DNA from: Reticulitermes speratus
Taxonomy: Eukaryota; Arthropoda; Insecta; Blattodea; Rhinotermitidae
Direction of reading: 5' to 3'
Assembly (NCBI GenBank): GCA_021186555.1
Contig: JAJKFL010000010.1
Location: 496,001 to 560,000, forward strand
DNA length: 64,000 nt
Shown here: positions 35,056 through 46,266 of the stretch, piece by piece
Layout of the letters: every line of letters begins with the position of its first letter
How positions within the stretch are numbered: position 1 is the stretch's first letter
Notes under the pieces: generated by a model
What the model was told of the DNA's origin: nothing
The model's database searches: none
The model's input: the letters and a program-made list of their open reading frames with translations, nothing else
Translations under genes and position numbers: made by a program

Positions 35056-36117
35056 CAATACGACCACTCACTCACAAATGCACTCTTATTATTTACTTAG
35101 ACATCACAGCTTACACAGACTGTAATGTGTAATGTCTAAAAACTTAATAAGAATGCATTTGTTGGTTGACTCTTCTACTTATCACTGCACTTCGCTAAGT
35201 ACTCAGGCGGGGGCACCGTCCATACAGGCGAACTACGCGGTCGCATAGGGCGCGAAATTCCAGGGAAAATATCAAAATTAAAAATTAAAAACAGTACACA
35301 GTGATTACGTGCAAAATATTTCGTTGCTCGCTAGAAACCTCAGGGAAATCTCTCCTCTGAAGTGTGTATTGTTCGCCTAGGGTGTGAGTTTCTAGCAGCC
35401 AGTCTACGCCAGCCCCTAGTGTTCACCATAAGCCTATCCAAGGAATGTTTCAAATAAAAGTCGCAGAGACGCCTTCTCTACACCTGTCACTCTTTGGTAC
35501 GGTGTTCTGACAGCCAACAGCCAGCCGTCTTGTTACAAAGCTAAAATGAAACAAACTAAAGAAGGGTTTAACGCGAACAGGAGCCAGCACTGACGGACAC
35601 TCGACACTGACAATGCGAACCGCACTGCAGAACGTACACACGCTGTGACACAGAATAAGAAAGTGCGTTCAAGCATTTGGGAGAATTTGACATCACTGAC
35701 CAGACAAACTGTGGACAACGAAGGACGATGAATTATGGGAACAAGTACAACACCTTGGACAACTTCGTGAAATATCACGGAATTATATTCAAATTAAAAA
35801 AAGAAAACTTGGTTGCAACATTAGTCGAACACAACAGCGAAATATAAACACGGGATAGACAAATTGGCGAATCGACGTGGCGAACATGTGAAACTTTAAG
35901 GCCCTTTCCGAATTAATACGATCAGAGAAATGACAAAATAGTGAGAAATATGCAGTTAAGAGCTCGGTACATACACAAGCAGAGGAAGTGCCGCAGGAAA
36001 AAACGGATGAAGACAGTATGGAATTATAAACCTACAGGACGAAGGGCTAGAGGCAAGGAAAAAAGACATTTGTTAGCGCATTTTAAGATCGGTATAGGAG
36101 GATTATTTCCATAACGT
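35056..36117. other. Unannotated stretch
   Basis: No family recognised; only short frames. Confidence 0.4.
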
Positions 36118-36130
36118 CCCTGCCATTACG

Positions 36131-36410
36131 GTTGGTTTAGGCACTGCGCTACAAGCTGGAAGGTCACGGGTTCGATTCCCGATGGTGTCATTGGAATTTT
36201 TCATTGACATAATCCTTTCGGTCGCACTATGGCCCTGGGGTCGACTCAGTCTCTAACAGAAATGAGTACCAGGAATATTTCCTGGGGAGGTAAAGGCGGC
36301 CGGTGCGTAGGGCTGACCTTACCACTTTCATGTGCCGATTGTCTATAAATCTGGGAGCCTCAATCTGGAACCCTAAGGGCCTGTCCAGGCCTGTAATGGG
36401 ATTGCTTTTA
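36131..36410 (+). mobile_element. SINE family C, complete, 13-bp target duplication
   Basis: A 280-bp tRNA-derived SINE: head with ggcactgcgctacaagctgg, B box in acgggttcgattcccgatgg, body with aatttttcattgacataatc and actatggccctggggtcgac, end gggattgctttta. It is flanked by identical ccctgccattacg at 36118-36130 and 36411-36423. The perfect duplication marks a recent insertion. Confidence 0.95.
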
Positions 36411-36654
36411 CCCTGCCATTACGTCTGCGAGCTTGGGCTGACGTCACGACAGACAGACGAGCGACAGCTAGCGTATGACGCCGCTTTTATTATACGTACA
36501 GCTATAATCACGTGACTGAAGTAGGAGGGGCGTAAAGTCAGGTTACACTACCATGTTCTCGCTGGCACTGTTGATACGATGAGAACTACTGTCAAGTGTA
36601 ATCTGTACTTGTCTGGGAAGTTGGTAATGAAAAACGACGAGGAGTTTATGGAAG

Positions 36655-36900
36655 AACCCAGGTGTTGCGCGGTCTGAGGTGTGGGTCTGCGGCCGCTCGG
36701 TTGCTAGGATTGCGGGTTCGAATCCCGCCGGGGGTTGGAAGTCTGTCTCTTGTGAGTGTTGTGTGTTGTCAGGTAGAGGTCTCTGCGACGAGGTGATCAC
36801 TCGTCCAGAGGAGTCTTACCGAGTGTTGTGTGTCTACATGAGTGTGATCGTGAAGCCTCGATAATGACGAGGCCCTGGCCCACTAGGGGCTGTTGTGCCA
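36655..36900 (+). mobile_element. SINE family D, tRNA-derived
   Basis: The head contains ggattgcgggttcgaatccc (B box) preceded by gtctgcggccgctcggttgc, then a body with gagtgttgtgtgttgtcagg and tcgtccagaggagtcttacc, ending at ggcccactaggggctgttgt. A 25-base G run follows at once. No transposase or RT is encoded. Confidence 0.75.
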
Positions 36901-36901
36901 T

Positions 36902-36926
36902 GGGGGGGGGGGGGGGGGGGGGGGGG
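36902..36926. repeat. Poly-G tract (25 bp)
   Basis: Twenty-five consecutive G directly at the SINE family D 3' end. Confidence 0.95.
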
Positions 36927-37397
36927 AATTCGCTAAGACATGAAGACAAAGAGTCCTGCAGTAAAAATGCCTCAGACGTGCTGTAGAGAGAAACACAAGA
37001 GCCAATATTTGCACAGCAATGTAAATAAGTTCCTTCACAAACTGCGAATCGCATTTATTCTGCGATACACATTTGAATTTTAAATGCCAGATTAAACCTG
37101 TTACGGAGAAGACAAACAGCCATTATGCACATGCGCACGACGAGAAACCTATCACGTGACTCGTCATTAAAATGCATGCGCTTTAAGAATCCTGAAGTCA
37201 AAATAAAACTTGTTTAATTTAAAAACATGAGAGGCGAACCACAGCTCGTTCAAATGTATGAGCCACGCTAACAGTTTTAATTAGGGAGGATGAGAATCAG
37301 CAGCACTTCAATTGCACCCACCCCTCCTGCCTCAGGCAACTCCCCAAACATCTGTTGGTCTGCACATCAAGTGCACAGATGATAGTCACGCAAAAAG
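36927..37397. other. Unannotated stretch
   Basis: No family recognised. Confidence 0.4.
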
Positions 37398-38555
37398 GCA
37401 CATATTTCCTAGAAGTACTTATATGAAGATGTCACAGATATTTTCTGGCAACACTTACATTAAGATATGACATATTTTCTGGCAACACTTACATTAATAT
37501 ATCACAGATGTTTTCTATAAGCACTTACATTAAGATATCACAAATGTTTTCTGGCAACACTTACATTAAGATATCACAGACATTTTCTGGCAACACTTAC
37601 ATGAAGATATCACAGATGTTTTCTATAAGCACTTACATTAAGATATCAGCTATTTTCTGGCAACACTTACGTGAAGATATCACAGATATTTTCTGGCAAC
37701 ACTTACATGAAGATATCACAGATGCTTTCTATAAGCACTTACATGAAGATATCACAGATGCTTTCTATAAGCACTTACATGAAGATATCACAGTTATTTT
37801 CTGGCAACACTTACGTGAAGATATCACAGATATTTTCTGGCAACACTTACATTAAGATATCACAGATGTTTTCTATAAGCACTTACATGAAGATATCACA
37901 GATATTTTCTGGCAACACTTACGTGAAGATGTCACAGATATTTTCTGGCAACACTTACATAAATATATCACAGATATTTTCTGGCAACACTTACATTAAT
38001 ATATCACAGATGTTTTCTATAAGCACTTACATGAAGATATCACAGATATTTTCTGGCAACACTTACATTAATATATCACAGATGTTTTCTATAAGCACTT
38101 ACATGAAAATATCACAGATATTTTCTGGCAACTATTACATGAATATATCGCAGATATTTTCTGGCAACACTTACATGAAGATATCACAAATATTTTCTGG
38201 CAACACTTACATTAAGATATCACAGATGTTTTCTATAAGCACTTATATGAAGATATCACAGATATTTTCTGGCAACACATTAAGATATCACAATTTTTTC
38301 TATAAGCACTTACATGACGATACCACAGATATTTTCTGGCAACACTTACATGAAGATATCAGAGTTATTTCCGAGCAACACTTACATAAAGATATCACAG
38401 ATATTTTCTGGCAACACTTACATGAAGATATCACAGATATTTTCTGGCAACACTTACATGAAGATATCACAGATATTTTCTGTCAACACTTATACGAAGA
38501 TATCAGATATTTCTGGTAAAACTTAAATGAAGATAATTCCGAGCAACACTTACTT
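37398..38555. repeat. 36-bp minisatellite, about 32 units
   Basis: Units of 36 bp in two main types, one with attttctggcaacacttac and one with gttttctataagcacttac, in irregular alternation. Because the period is twelve codons, a 282-codon plus-strand frame (37671-38519) reads as a 12-residue repeat such as MKISQIFSGNTY. There is no non-repetitive flank, no start context and no domain, so I favour a non-coding minisatellite. Confidence 0.95.
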
Positions 38556-38689
38556 TCAGACACACAGCACTAAGTCCTCATATTCTTCACGTACAGCGAC
38601 TTCTGTTATTTAACGGTAAGACATTGTGACATGCAAAGAATATAAACTACGCATAAATGAGAGTTCTGGAGCTTTTACGGATGTAATGC

Positions 38690-38840
38690 AGTTAAAATAT
38701 ATTGCAATAAACTGCAGTTGTGTAATGTGCCTGCGAGTCACTGCTACTATCTTTTGTTATGTTGTATGTGGTTAGACCTGTGCATAAATTGTCACGTTAG
38801 GTGTGTAACAAACAGAACACCTACCAAATAGCGACTAGTG
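38690..38840 (+). repeat. Dispersed repeat D, copy 3
   Basis: aaactgcagttgtgtaatgt, a ttgtatgtggttagacctg segment, and the closing gaacacctaccaaatagcga align with copies 1, 2 and 4. Confidence 0.55.
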
Positions 38841-39399
38841 GACAGTGCACGCGCAGTCATAAGGACAGACGTTGGCGGTACCTACATGTATCCTTCATAG
38901 ACTTGCGGTAAAGTAATCCCACCACCATTCCAAGGTCAAATTATTACTCCTGAGTCGACAACAATAAGTTAGATTAGCTCCAGAAGCGGTATGCTCAGCG
39001 ACGCAGCACGAAATCCGGCATACTGTCTGCCACTTCAATCTCATACCTGTCCCAGCTCACGAGGATATAGCGGAAGTAGAGTGACGTTTTACGGAACTTA
39101 CCTGAAAGTGGGAATGTTTTCATTTGTGCCATTTTTGCTCAAATTACGCTGCGTTCAGGAGCTATTTAAGGAAGGAACATGACGAGAAAGTATAAAGGGA
39201 AGAGCGAAGAAAGAGGAAACGCCAAGAAGTGCCTCTAAAGGGCGTAGGGTCGCAATATCCGTCGAGGTGGGCGCAGCGAGGAATTACAAAGATGGAGGGA
39301 CTCCGTGCAACAGAAGCATATAACAAACAATTCGACAGACGAGTGCGCGTTTTTGTTTGTGTTGTGTAGCAAAGTTGAACGTACGTGAAAGTACTTTTC
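38841..39399. other. Unannotated stretch
   Basis: No family recognised. Confidence 0.4.
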
Positions 39400-39483
39400 T
39401 ATCGAATGCTCCCCGATTTCCGAAACAGGTTCAAGGATCCAGGGCTTCGTCCGTTAGTCCTGGTAAGACCAACATGTAGATGA
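39400..39483 (-). mobile_element. SINE family B, distal module
   Basis: ccgatttccgaaacaggttc, ccagggcttcgtccgttag and tcctggtaagaccaacatg match the sequence left of the 27.2-kb array. Confidence 0.55.
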
Positions 39484-40083
39484 AGATGAGTATGGAGCGT
39501 TGGTGGAATGATACTGACAGGGGAAAACTGAAGTACTGCGAGAAAAACATTACACAGCGTCGGTGGTAGATGGAATGAATGAGTATGGAGCATTGGTGGA
39601 ATCATACTGACAGGGAAAACTGAAGTACTGGGAGAAAAACAATATACAGCGTTGGTGGTAGATGAATGAATGAGTATGGAGCATTGGTGGAATGATACTG
39701 ACAGGGGAACACTGAAGTACTGGGAGAAAAACATTATACAGCGTCGGTGGTAGACGAATGAATATGGAGCATTGGTGGAATGATACTGACAGGGGGAAAC
39801 TGAAGTACTGGGAGAAAAACATTATACAGCGTCGGTGGTAGATGAATGAATGAGTATGGAGCATTGGTGGAATGATACTGACAGGGGAAAACTGAAGTAC
39901 TGGGAGAAAACCATTATACAGCGTCGGTGGTAGATAAACGAATGAGTATGGAGCATTGGTGGAATGATACTGACAGGGGAAAACTGAAGTACTGGGAGAA
40001 ACGCATTATACAGCGTCGGTGGTAGATGAGTGAATGAGTATGGAGCATTGGTGGAATTATACTGACAGGGGAAATTGAATTAC
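39484..40083 (-). repeat. 92-bp satellite array, copy 3 (about 6.5 units)
   Basis: The same unit as arrays 1 and 2, closer to the acgaatgagtatggagcatt and actgaagtactgggag variants of array 1. It ends in the SINE family B head. Confidence 0.95.
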
Positions 40084-40195
40084 TGGGAGTAAAACGTGTC
40101 CCAGTGCCACTTTCTCCTCCACAAATCTCACATGGAGTGGTCTGGGATCGAACGCGGCCCTCCGCGGTGACAGGCCGGGGACTAAGTGCAACCAG
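40084..40195 (-). mobile_element. SINE family B head, tRNA-like
   Basis: Minus strand: ttagtccccggcctgtcacc, then cgcgttcgatcccagacc (B box), then tgtgagatttgtggaggag. Third array-linked copy. Confidence 0.75.
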
Positions 40196-40439
40196 CAGAC
40201 GTACAGTTTACGTCTTTCTCACGCACCATGTCTCCCTCTCTTGTATAATCAAATTGTTTGCTGATGTTTAATTCAAGAATGGCAATATACTGCGCACGAT
40301 GGAAACCTCTGAATTTAATTTACACGCAGAATGGAACACAGTGCACACCTTGCAAGACATACTGCTAGAATACGCCACAGCCAGCAAATCCTCATTCGTA
40401 CCTCCATCACACCATTCTATAACTAATTAGTTGACCCCA

Positions 40440-40645
40440 CAGTGCAGAGCCCTTCTTTTGAAGCTAACAGTTCCTCAGCTCGTCAAGAAATTCATCACAT
40501 TTCATCGAACCGCACGTTCACAACAGCCCGCCAGATACACCTACCCTGAGCTAGACGAATCCAATCCACGCACTTCCGTCCTATTGAAGATCTACTTTAA
40601 TATTGTCGTCCAATCTATGCGTTATGTCTTCCAAACCACCCTATG
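40440..40645 (-). mobile_element. RTE-like LINE, 3' end fragment
   Basis: Minus-strand LINE end: tcctcagctcgtcaagaaat (on plus) and a decayed copy of the upstream region with tctactttaatattgtcgtc. Confidence 0.65.
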
Positions 40646-41477
40646 TAAATGACAAACTTAAGATGCAACGAGACGTCTTGAGTTCTGACACCACGTTCTT
40701 GATTGATGAATGTTTAGTAGATAGGACAATACAGCAGCAGGCTGCTAATGTTCACTTGTGGTGTTTCCACAGCACAAGTACGACACCGGCACTGCGCCCT
40801 GACCAATCCATACTCCATTCTGTCTGCATGCGAGAAGTGCTCCAATGGAAACCTTTACTAACAACGAGAAGGCGAGAGACAAGGAGGGAGACAGACTGCT
40901 TTCAAATCAGCCAAAACAAGCGAGAGGAACATTTACTGTAACGCTTTTATCAGCATAAAGTAGAACGGGAAAATGCACCTTTGAGACAGCATTTAGAAGG
41001 CTGCGTGATATCAGTCAAGTGCAGAGCTCGCCGCAAATTGAGCACACCGTCGCACAAAAAGGCTTCCGGTATTTCACACCAAGCAGCTTCTGTGTTACAC
41101 ATTGCGGGCGGCTTTATGACACTGGTGGTAAACAAAGCACCGTAAAACTGTTGGATTTGCAAGTCGTCGTGGCCTATCGAAGTAAAATCCCAGAATTTGC
41201 CTGGAGGGACTGAAGAATACCAGCGGTGGTACAAACCAGGCATATCCCGAACACACGTCTATGGTATCACTGCTCTACCCGCTAACAGGAAACCGAGTGA
41301 TTGGTTTTGAAACGACCGAGCTGTATGGACACAGCCTGCCTATGGCCTGGGTTCAAGGCTAGGTGATGTACCCCTCTCAGAAACTGCTCGGTGTCATGAC
41401 AAGCCTTTGACAAGTTCTCTGTTGCTCTCACAAGATGTGCTTTCAGGTAAGGCCACTGGGCGGGTTACCCGAGTAAT
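40646..41477. other. Unannotated stretch
   Basis: Short frames at 40603-40941 and 40950-41243 show no motif. Confidence 0.4.
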
Positions 41478-41660
41478 ATGTCAACAGTACACATCATGAA
41501 GCTCCTAATTACGTAATATTCTCCAGTCTCCTGTCACTTCTCTCTCATAGCCCAAATACCTTCCTCAGCACTCTATTGTTGATCACCTAGGCCACGTTTG
41601 ACACCCACATAAAATGAGAAACACAATTATGGTTCTCTATACTTCAAATTACAAATAAAT
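41478..41660 (-). mobile_element. RTE-like LINE, ORF2 C-terminal fragment
   Basis: The blocks catgaagctcctaattacgt, ttctccagtctcctgtcac and ataccttcctcagcactcta mirror the stretch at 10.26-10.34 kb. Decayed. Confidence 0.65.
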
Positions 41661-42061
41661 TCAGGTGAATGAAACAAACTTAACAGTTTTTATATGGCCT
41701 TGATATATTCTGTCAAGAATTCAGAAGTTTGTTATGGACCATAAGTAGACAGATCCCTTAAAATCCGTCACATCAACATCAAAACGTCGCGCCAAAAAGT
41801 TTTACAGAGGGAAATCATTCTTTGAGATGAACTTCAAATCAGGTGACATTGAAACTTCAAGGATCAAGTCACACTCAAAGTCACATTGTCTGTGGGTCCG
41901 TCGGTCAGTCAGTCCGTCAATTGGTCAGTTCGTCTTGGTGTCGGGGCCCTCCTGGGGATCATGACCAAATCTTAATTTGCGTATAGAATGCTACTCTCTA
42001 CCAGTCTTAAGGCGCCTTGTCTGACGAGAGTGCGGGTATATCTGATGTCGTCGTCGGTTAT

Positions 42062-42372
42062 ATATAAAGACTCAGTCCGTACCACGCAGTAAACACAGTC
42101 CGTCTCAGTTATACAAACCAGTCAGTTAATGCTGTACAGTGAAATAATCGCTGTTTGTTCTGAGATCCACACAAAACACATAAATACAGTCCGTACCGCG
42201 CAGTAAACACACTCCGTCTCAGTTATACAAACCAGTCAGTTAATGTTGTACAGTGAAATAATCGCTGTTTGTTCTGAGATCCACACAAAACACATAAATA
42301 CACTGTGTGGGCAGAACACAGAATTTGTGAATGTTAAACCTGGTGGTACATATAGTAACCATTGGGCTGCAG
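42062..42372 (+). mobile_element. 114-bp repeat element, locus 9 (2 units + cap)
   Basis: A tail tatataaagactcagtccg, two units, and a cap reading cactgtgtgggcagaacac to accattgggctgc. Confidence 0.85.
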
Positions 42373-43139
42373 TGGCCTAACACGTGTCGCAGCACAAGAA
42401 CGCTCCTAGCTTAGTCAAGCACTGCAACATTTAGTCGCGTGTAGTTCATGACTTTACAGCAGTCACTGTAAAGGGCGCGCCTGAAGTAAACACAACACAC
42501 TGTTGTACCGACATATCATGGCGTAGACCGACAGTAGAAGGAAAAGTCCAGTCGTTCTTAGTCTTGACACTGGTTGAAGATAACTGCGGACCTTATGCTC
42601 CGGCCGCCTTAAACTAAAGTAAAGATCTTCCGTTATCCACTCGACAGAACGCTGAACCAAAATAACCTGGGATGTAGACAAAAGGCATAAATAATAGGGA
42701 ATACAGGAAAAAAAGAGTTATAATAAATTGTATGGCATAAATAATCACGAAATTTGATCTTACGCATCTTGTATGCAATGAATTATAACACAGACCTTGC
42801 GCAAACAGACAAACAAATTACACAGCGCAAGCAGTCCCTGTTCGTCAGCTCCACTGTCTCAGCTGCTCATTACGATGTGACCCTCAGTTCTCTACACTTG
42901 GCTGCTCTAAATGCCCAATACTGCCTCGTAATTAAACCCATGTCTGTCGGTTCGTATCGCTTCCACAAGCCTGACTGGTCAGACAACGGCTGATGTGCGG
43001 TTATCTCTTTCCGCCTGCATGACTATTGACACTGTCTGGGCTGCAACAATGCAAATCTGTAACAGGTCAACAGACGTCCGGGGTTGTAGCAATGCTACTA
43101 CCGGATCCACGGATGTGTTGTACAACGGCAAAGTTGTGT
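42373..43139. other. Unannotated stretch
   Basis: No family recognised. Confidence 0.4.
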
Positions 43140-43312
43140 CTGTCAATATAGCGGGGTGGAGGCGTAGCTCCACTGTTTCAGCCTGGGTACGGACTTCACG
43201 GGAAATAAACCGCGGTAACCGCCGAATAGATGGCTGGAGACAAAAAAATACCTCTAGTCTAGGAGGGACTCAAATTCGGATCGTCCTGTACCGACTGAGT
43301 CACTCTGAATAA
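43140..43312 (-). mobile_element. SINE family A-like, diverged
   Basis: Minus strand: agagtgactcagtcggtaca (A box), gaatttgagtccctcc near the B-box position, and tggagctacgcctccacc as the 3' block. Confidence 0.6.
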
Positions 43313-43507
43313 TTCTATGGCTGATTGTCTACCCGTGTTACTGGAAGTTGCTGTGTTGTGGTTAGCAGTCACAGCTGTCGACAGGATTCCGTGGCTTTCC
43401 TCCGTTCTAGAGAGTGCACGAGCCTTAAAAGGGTCACGACGCTATCCTGTCACCATTCACATGCATTCACTGATATACCACATTACTTCGAATTAAGACG
43501 CGCCCCA

Positions 43508-43527
43508 TTTAAAAAAAAAAAAAAAAA
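43508..43527. repeat. Poly-A tract
   Basis: About 20 A with one G near the end. Confidence 0.9.
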
Positions 43528-43599
43528 GATTTTCAGGAAAAAAGTTTGGATGATAATTAGATAGGAGTAAGTATCATTTAATGCAGTTTATTACAAAAG

Positions 43600-43905
43600 G
43601 TAAAGTTCACCCTACAGCCAGCCATGAAGGCACAGCGGAGGAGTACAGGTATAGCTCTACTCTTTCTTTAACCTCTGCGCTAGATGGGGGTGGGTAGTCA
43701 ATGCCACGGCCCGGCCGCTTTACCCCCGTGAAAGAGACACGGGGTTCGTTGTAAATGAGGCATAGTCGGCCCCAGGGCCGGTCTGGATGGGTGCAGAAAA
43801 TCTCGCCCCTTTCCCCATCACAAATCTCACACAGACTGACCTGGGATCGAACCCGGTCCTCCACGGTGACAGGCCGGGGGCTAACTGCCTGAGCCATGAC
43901 ACAGG
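43600..43905 (-). mobile_element. Chimeric SINE: family B head on family A body
   Basis: From 43600 to about 43808 the sequence is the family A body (gttcaccctac, aacctctgcgctagatgg, gggccggtctggatgg, gaaaatctcgcccct). From there it switches to the family B tRNA-like head (caaatctcacacagactg, ggatcgaacccggtcctcc, ggggctaactgcctgagcc) in place of the expected family A head. A template switch during reverse transcription would explain this. Confidence 0.7.
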
Positions 43906-44399
43906 CTAGACAGTGACGCTAAGAAAAGCAGGTGTTGTGGGATGTTACGTCATGTCGACTGGTACTGGCTATCACCCGGCGACACAGCGTGTAAACATCC
44001 AAGAACAGCTGCGTCTTCACGCCATTCAGCTTGAAAGTGCCATTCGATAAACACAGAATCAGTGAGCACGTGGTATTAATTTCAACCAATAAGTGCCACA
44101 GTTACATGGTGCTATGAGAATAACACAGCATCTGCAAACACTGAACTAAACGTGATTGGTCGAACATTAACTGCCGTGCTTTGATCGCAGTAAGAGGGCA
44201 GACACGAGCAGGCGAAGCGAGCGCGCGTGCTGCTGCTAGGCAAGGCGTGGCAGAGAGCGTAAAGGGGAAAAACAGCGAAAACTGCGGCCGTGGCTCTAAG
44301 ACAAATCTGCAGTTGGGTTCCGAAGCACTGAACAGCGGGCTGCTGCAGACGCCAATTTTTATCTTCTCCGTCCAGATACACTACTTCTGTGATTGGTTA
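43906..44399. other. Unannotated stretch left of the LTR element
   Basis: Near 43940 gtgggatgttacgtcatgtc resembles the 5' part of family F. Otherwise nothing is recognised. Confidence 0.4.
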
Positions 44400-44403
44400 A
44401 TAG

Positions 44404-44951
44404 TGTTGCATATATCTGTTATATTACGGATGTTCCTTACATTATATATATATTATAGTAACTGAGGCAACGACATTGCATTGATGCAGTACCTTCTGTA
44501 CTTTGTCCGTATCATCGGACCTTATCACTTGCTAATTAGTACTTTCTCATCATACGCCTCTTTGCATTCGCTTTGCCCAATGTTTGTAACTGCTTATTTG
44601 TTATTCTTCCTGGAATTATGGAGCCCACCGTGTGACTCCAGCAGACCACAGTCACATGTTGAGGAGTAACGAATACTCCTACGTACAGACCACACACAAG
44701 CCTGTCTGATAAAACCTCTACGCCTGAAAGGGCGCATTCCCGATCCTGCCGTTGATCCAGTCTGTATAAGTTGCTGCGAGGCCTTCCCGGCCTGTTTTCT
44801 GTAAATACGGCCTATTGCAATTAAAGTGCCTGGAACCTGGTACAACGAGTTTGTTTCAAGCATCCATCACAACCTATACGAACCCTATTCCGGTGGAGCA
44901 ACATCCACGATACGCCCCACCGGCCTTCTCCGAAATTTCGGGGATACAACA
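44404..44951 (+). repeat. 5' LTR (548 bp)
   Basis: Begins TGTTGCATA and ends GATACAACA (TG...CA). It differs from the 3' LTR by about three substitutions (for example ttcccgg/tttccgg, catccatc/catccctc, ttcgggg/ttcaggg) and two single-base indels near 44640. A TATA-rich stretch near 44441-44457 could serve as promoter, and AATTAAA at 44819-44825 as polyadenylation signal. Confidence 0.96.
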
Positions 44952-44952
44952 C

Positions 44953-44962
44953 TGGTGTCAGA
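44953..44962 (+). other. Primer binding site, tRNA-Leu type
   Basis: TGGTGTCAGA starts one base after the LTR and is complementary to the 3' end TCTGACACCA expected for insect leucine tRNAs. Confidence 0.85.
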
Positions 44963-44967
44963 TTGTG

Positions 44968-45130
44968 GTGTGAAGGAGGCCGCAGCTTGAACCTACTACG
45001 GGTGTAAAGGAGGACGCAGCTTGAACCTACTACGGGTGTGAAGGAGGCCGCAGCTTGAACCTACTACGGGTGTGAAGGAGGCCGCAGCTTGAACCTACTA
45101 CGGGTGTGAAGGAAACCGCAGCTTGAAGCT
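44968..45130 (+). repeat. 34-bp tandem repeat in the retroelement leader
   Basis: Units start at 44968, 45002, 45036, 45070 and 45104 and contain gtgtgaaggaggccgcagc and ttgaacctactacgg; the last is diverged. They lie between PBS and gag, where packaging or promoter elements are often located. Their role is unknown. Confidence 0.9.
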
Positions 45131-45363
45131 AGCAGCGGAGCCGCGAAACGTGACGCCGTACATATCGCAGGCAGCGCCGTATCGAGAACCAGCCAGAGAG
45201 CAGTCCAGCAGAGCAGTGGCGGGGCCACAGCTAGCCGAGCGAGGTTGCAATTGGTGGTGATACGAAGGGAGTAGGTGCCGAGGTACCAAGACGAGGGTAG
45301 CGAGAATCTACGTGGGTGCACCACTGCATAATCAAAAAGGGGTGAGTCTTTACTCAACTAACC

Positions 45364-46266
45364 ATGTCTTTCGAACCTGTCAGTTCAAATTCCCGAGGTG
45401 CCGAATCCCCTGGGGAATACATTAGTGTAGGTGAAGCATTGAAATTGGTGCCCCCCTTTAAAGGGAATAAGAATGAAGTTTTAGCTTTTGTGGGGAACGT
45501 AGACACTGCGTTCGCAGTAATAAACCCAAGTCAGGAAGACATTTTGTATAAGTTTGTGCTAACCCGGATAAGTGGAGAACCTCGGACCGCGATTATTCAC
45601 AGAAACTTTAATAACTGGGAGGAGCTAAAAGAGTTCTTGAAGAATTCGTATACTGAGAAAAGAACGCTTGATTATCATGCTAGTCAGCTTTTTAAGGCTA
45701 AGCAGGGAAAGGAGGAAAGAATAACTGATTGGATTCAGAGGATTCAGACATTAGGATCACAGTTTCGCGAGTCTGCCTTACTAAATTGTAGTGAAGGGGC
45801 GCGCGAAGGGATATTAGATCTAGCAGACAGACTGCGTAACATTTGCTTTGTACAGGGTTTAACGTCAGACCGCATCCAGACGATCGTGAGAAGTAGAAAT
45901 TTCCAGAAATTTGACGAAATAGCGGAAACAGCCTTAGTAGAGGAGAGTGCGATAGCATCCAGGCAAGAGCGGTATAAGGTCGGTGGGAGTAACGTCCCTA
46001 AGTGTAGCTTTTGTGGTAAAGCAGGTCACTCGTCTAATAAGTGTTACTCGCGAGAGAAACGGGAAGCACGAGTGAATCCGGTGGTAACCAACCCCTCGGA
46101 CAATACCAGCAACAGCATTTGCTTTAGGTGTGGTGAGAAAGGCCACTTCGCTAGAAACTGTCGCAAACCGCCCAGGAGAAGGGAGAATACCGGGCAAGGA
46201 AAGCCGCCGGGAAACGAGGTAAGACGGTTGGAGGGCAGCCGCCCGACCGTCTCCTCCACTCAGTAG
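45364..46266 (+). CDS. gag: Gag polyprotein
   Basis: Structural protein that would form the particle and bind the RNA; 300 residues, intact. The central part (about residues 30-190) looks like a retrotransposon capsid region, with a FNNWEELKEFLKNSY segment and an LFKAKQGKEERITDWIQRI segment typical of Ty3/gypsy capsids. Two CX2CX4HX4C zinc knuckles follow, CSFCGKAGHSSNKC at about residue 213 and CFRCGEKGHFARNC at about residue 250, then a basic tail. The ATG at 45364 has the context aaccATGt, is the first of this frame after the leader and gives the complete capsid. The downstream protease frame overlaps its 3' end in the -1 frame. Confidence 0.93.
   Translation: MSFEPVSSNSRGAESPGEYISVGEALKLVPPFKGNKNEVLAFVGNVDTAFAVINPSQEDILYKFVLTRISGEPRTAIIHRNFNNWEELKEFLKNSYTEKRTLDYHASQLFKAKQGKEERITDWIQRIQTLGSQFRESALLNCSEGAREGILDLADRLRNICFVQGLTSDRIQTIVRSRNFQKFDEIAETALVEESAIASRQERYKVGGSNVPKCSFCGKAGHSSNKCYSREKREARVNPVVTNPSDNTSNSICFRCGEKGHFARNCRKPPRRRENTGQGKPPGNEVRRLEGSRPTVSSTQ

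Noticed and set aside
37671..38519. 282-codon frame as a repeat protein gene
   Set aside because: Composed only of the 36-bp minisatellite; the period being divisible by three explains the open frame. Kept as a finding but not as a gene.
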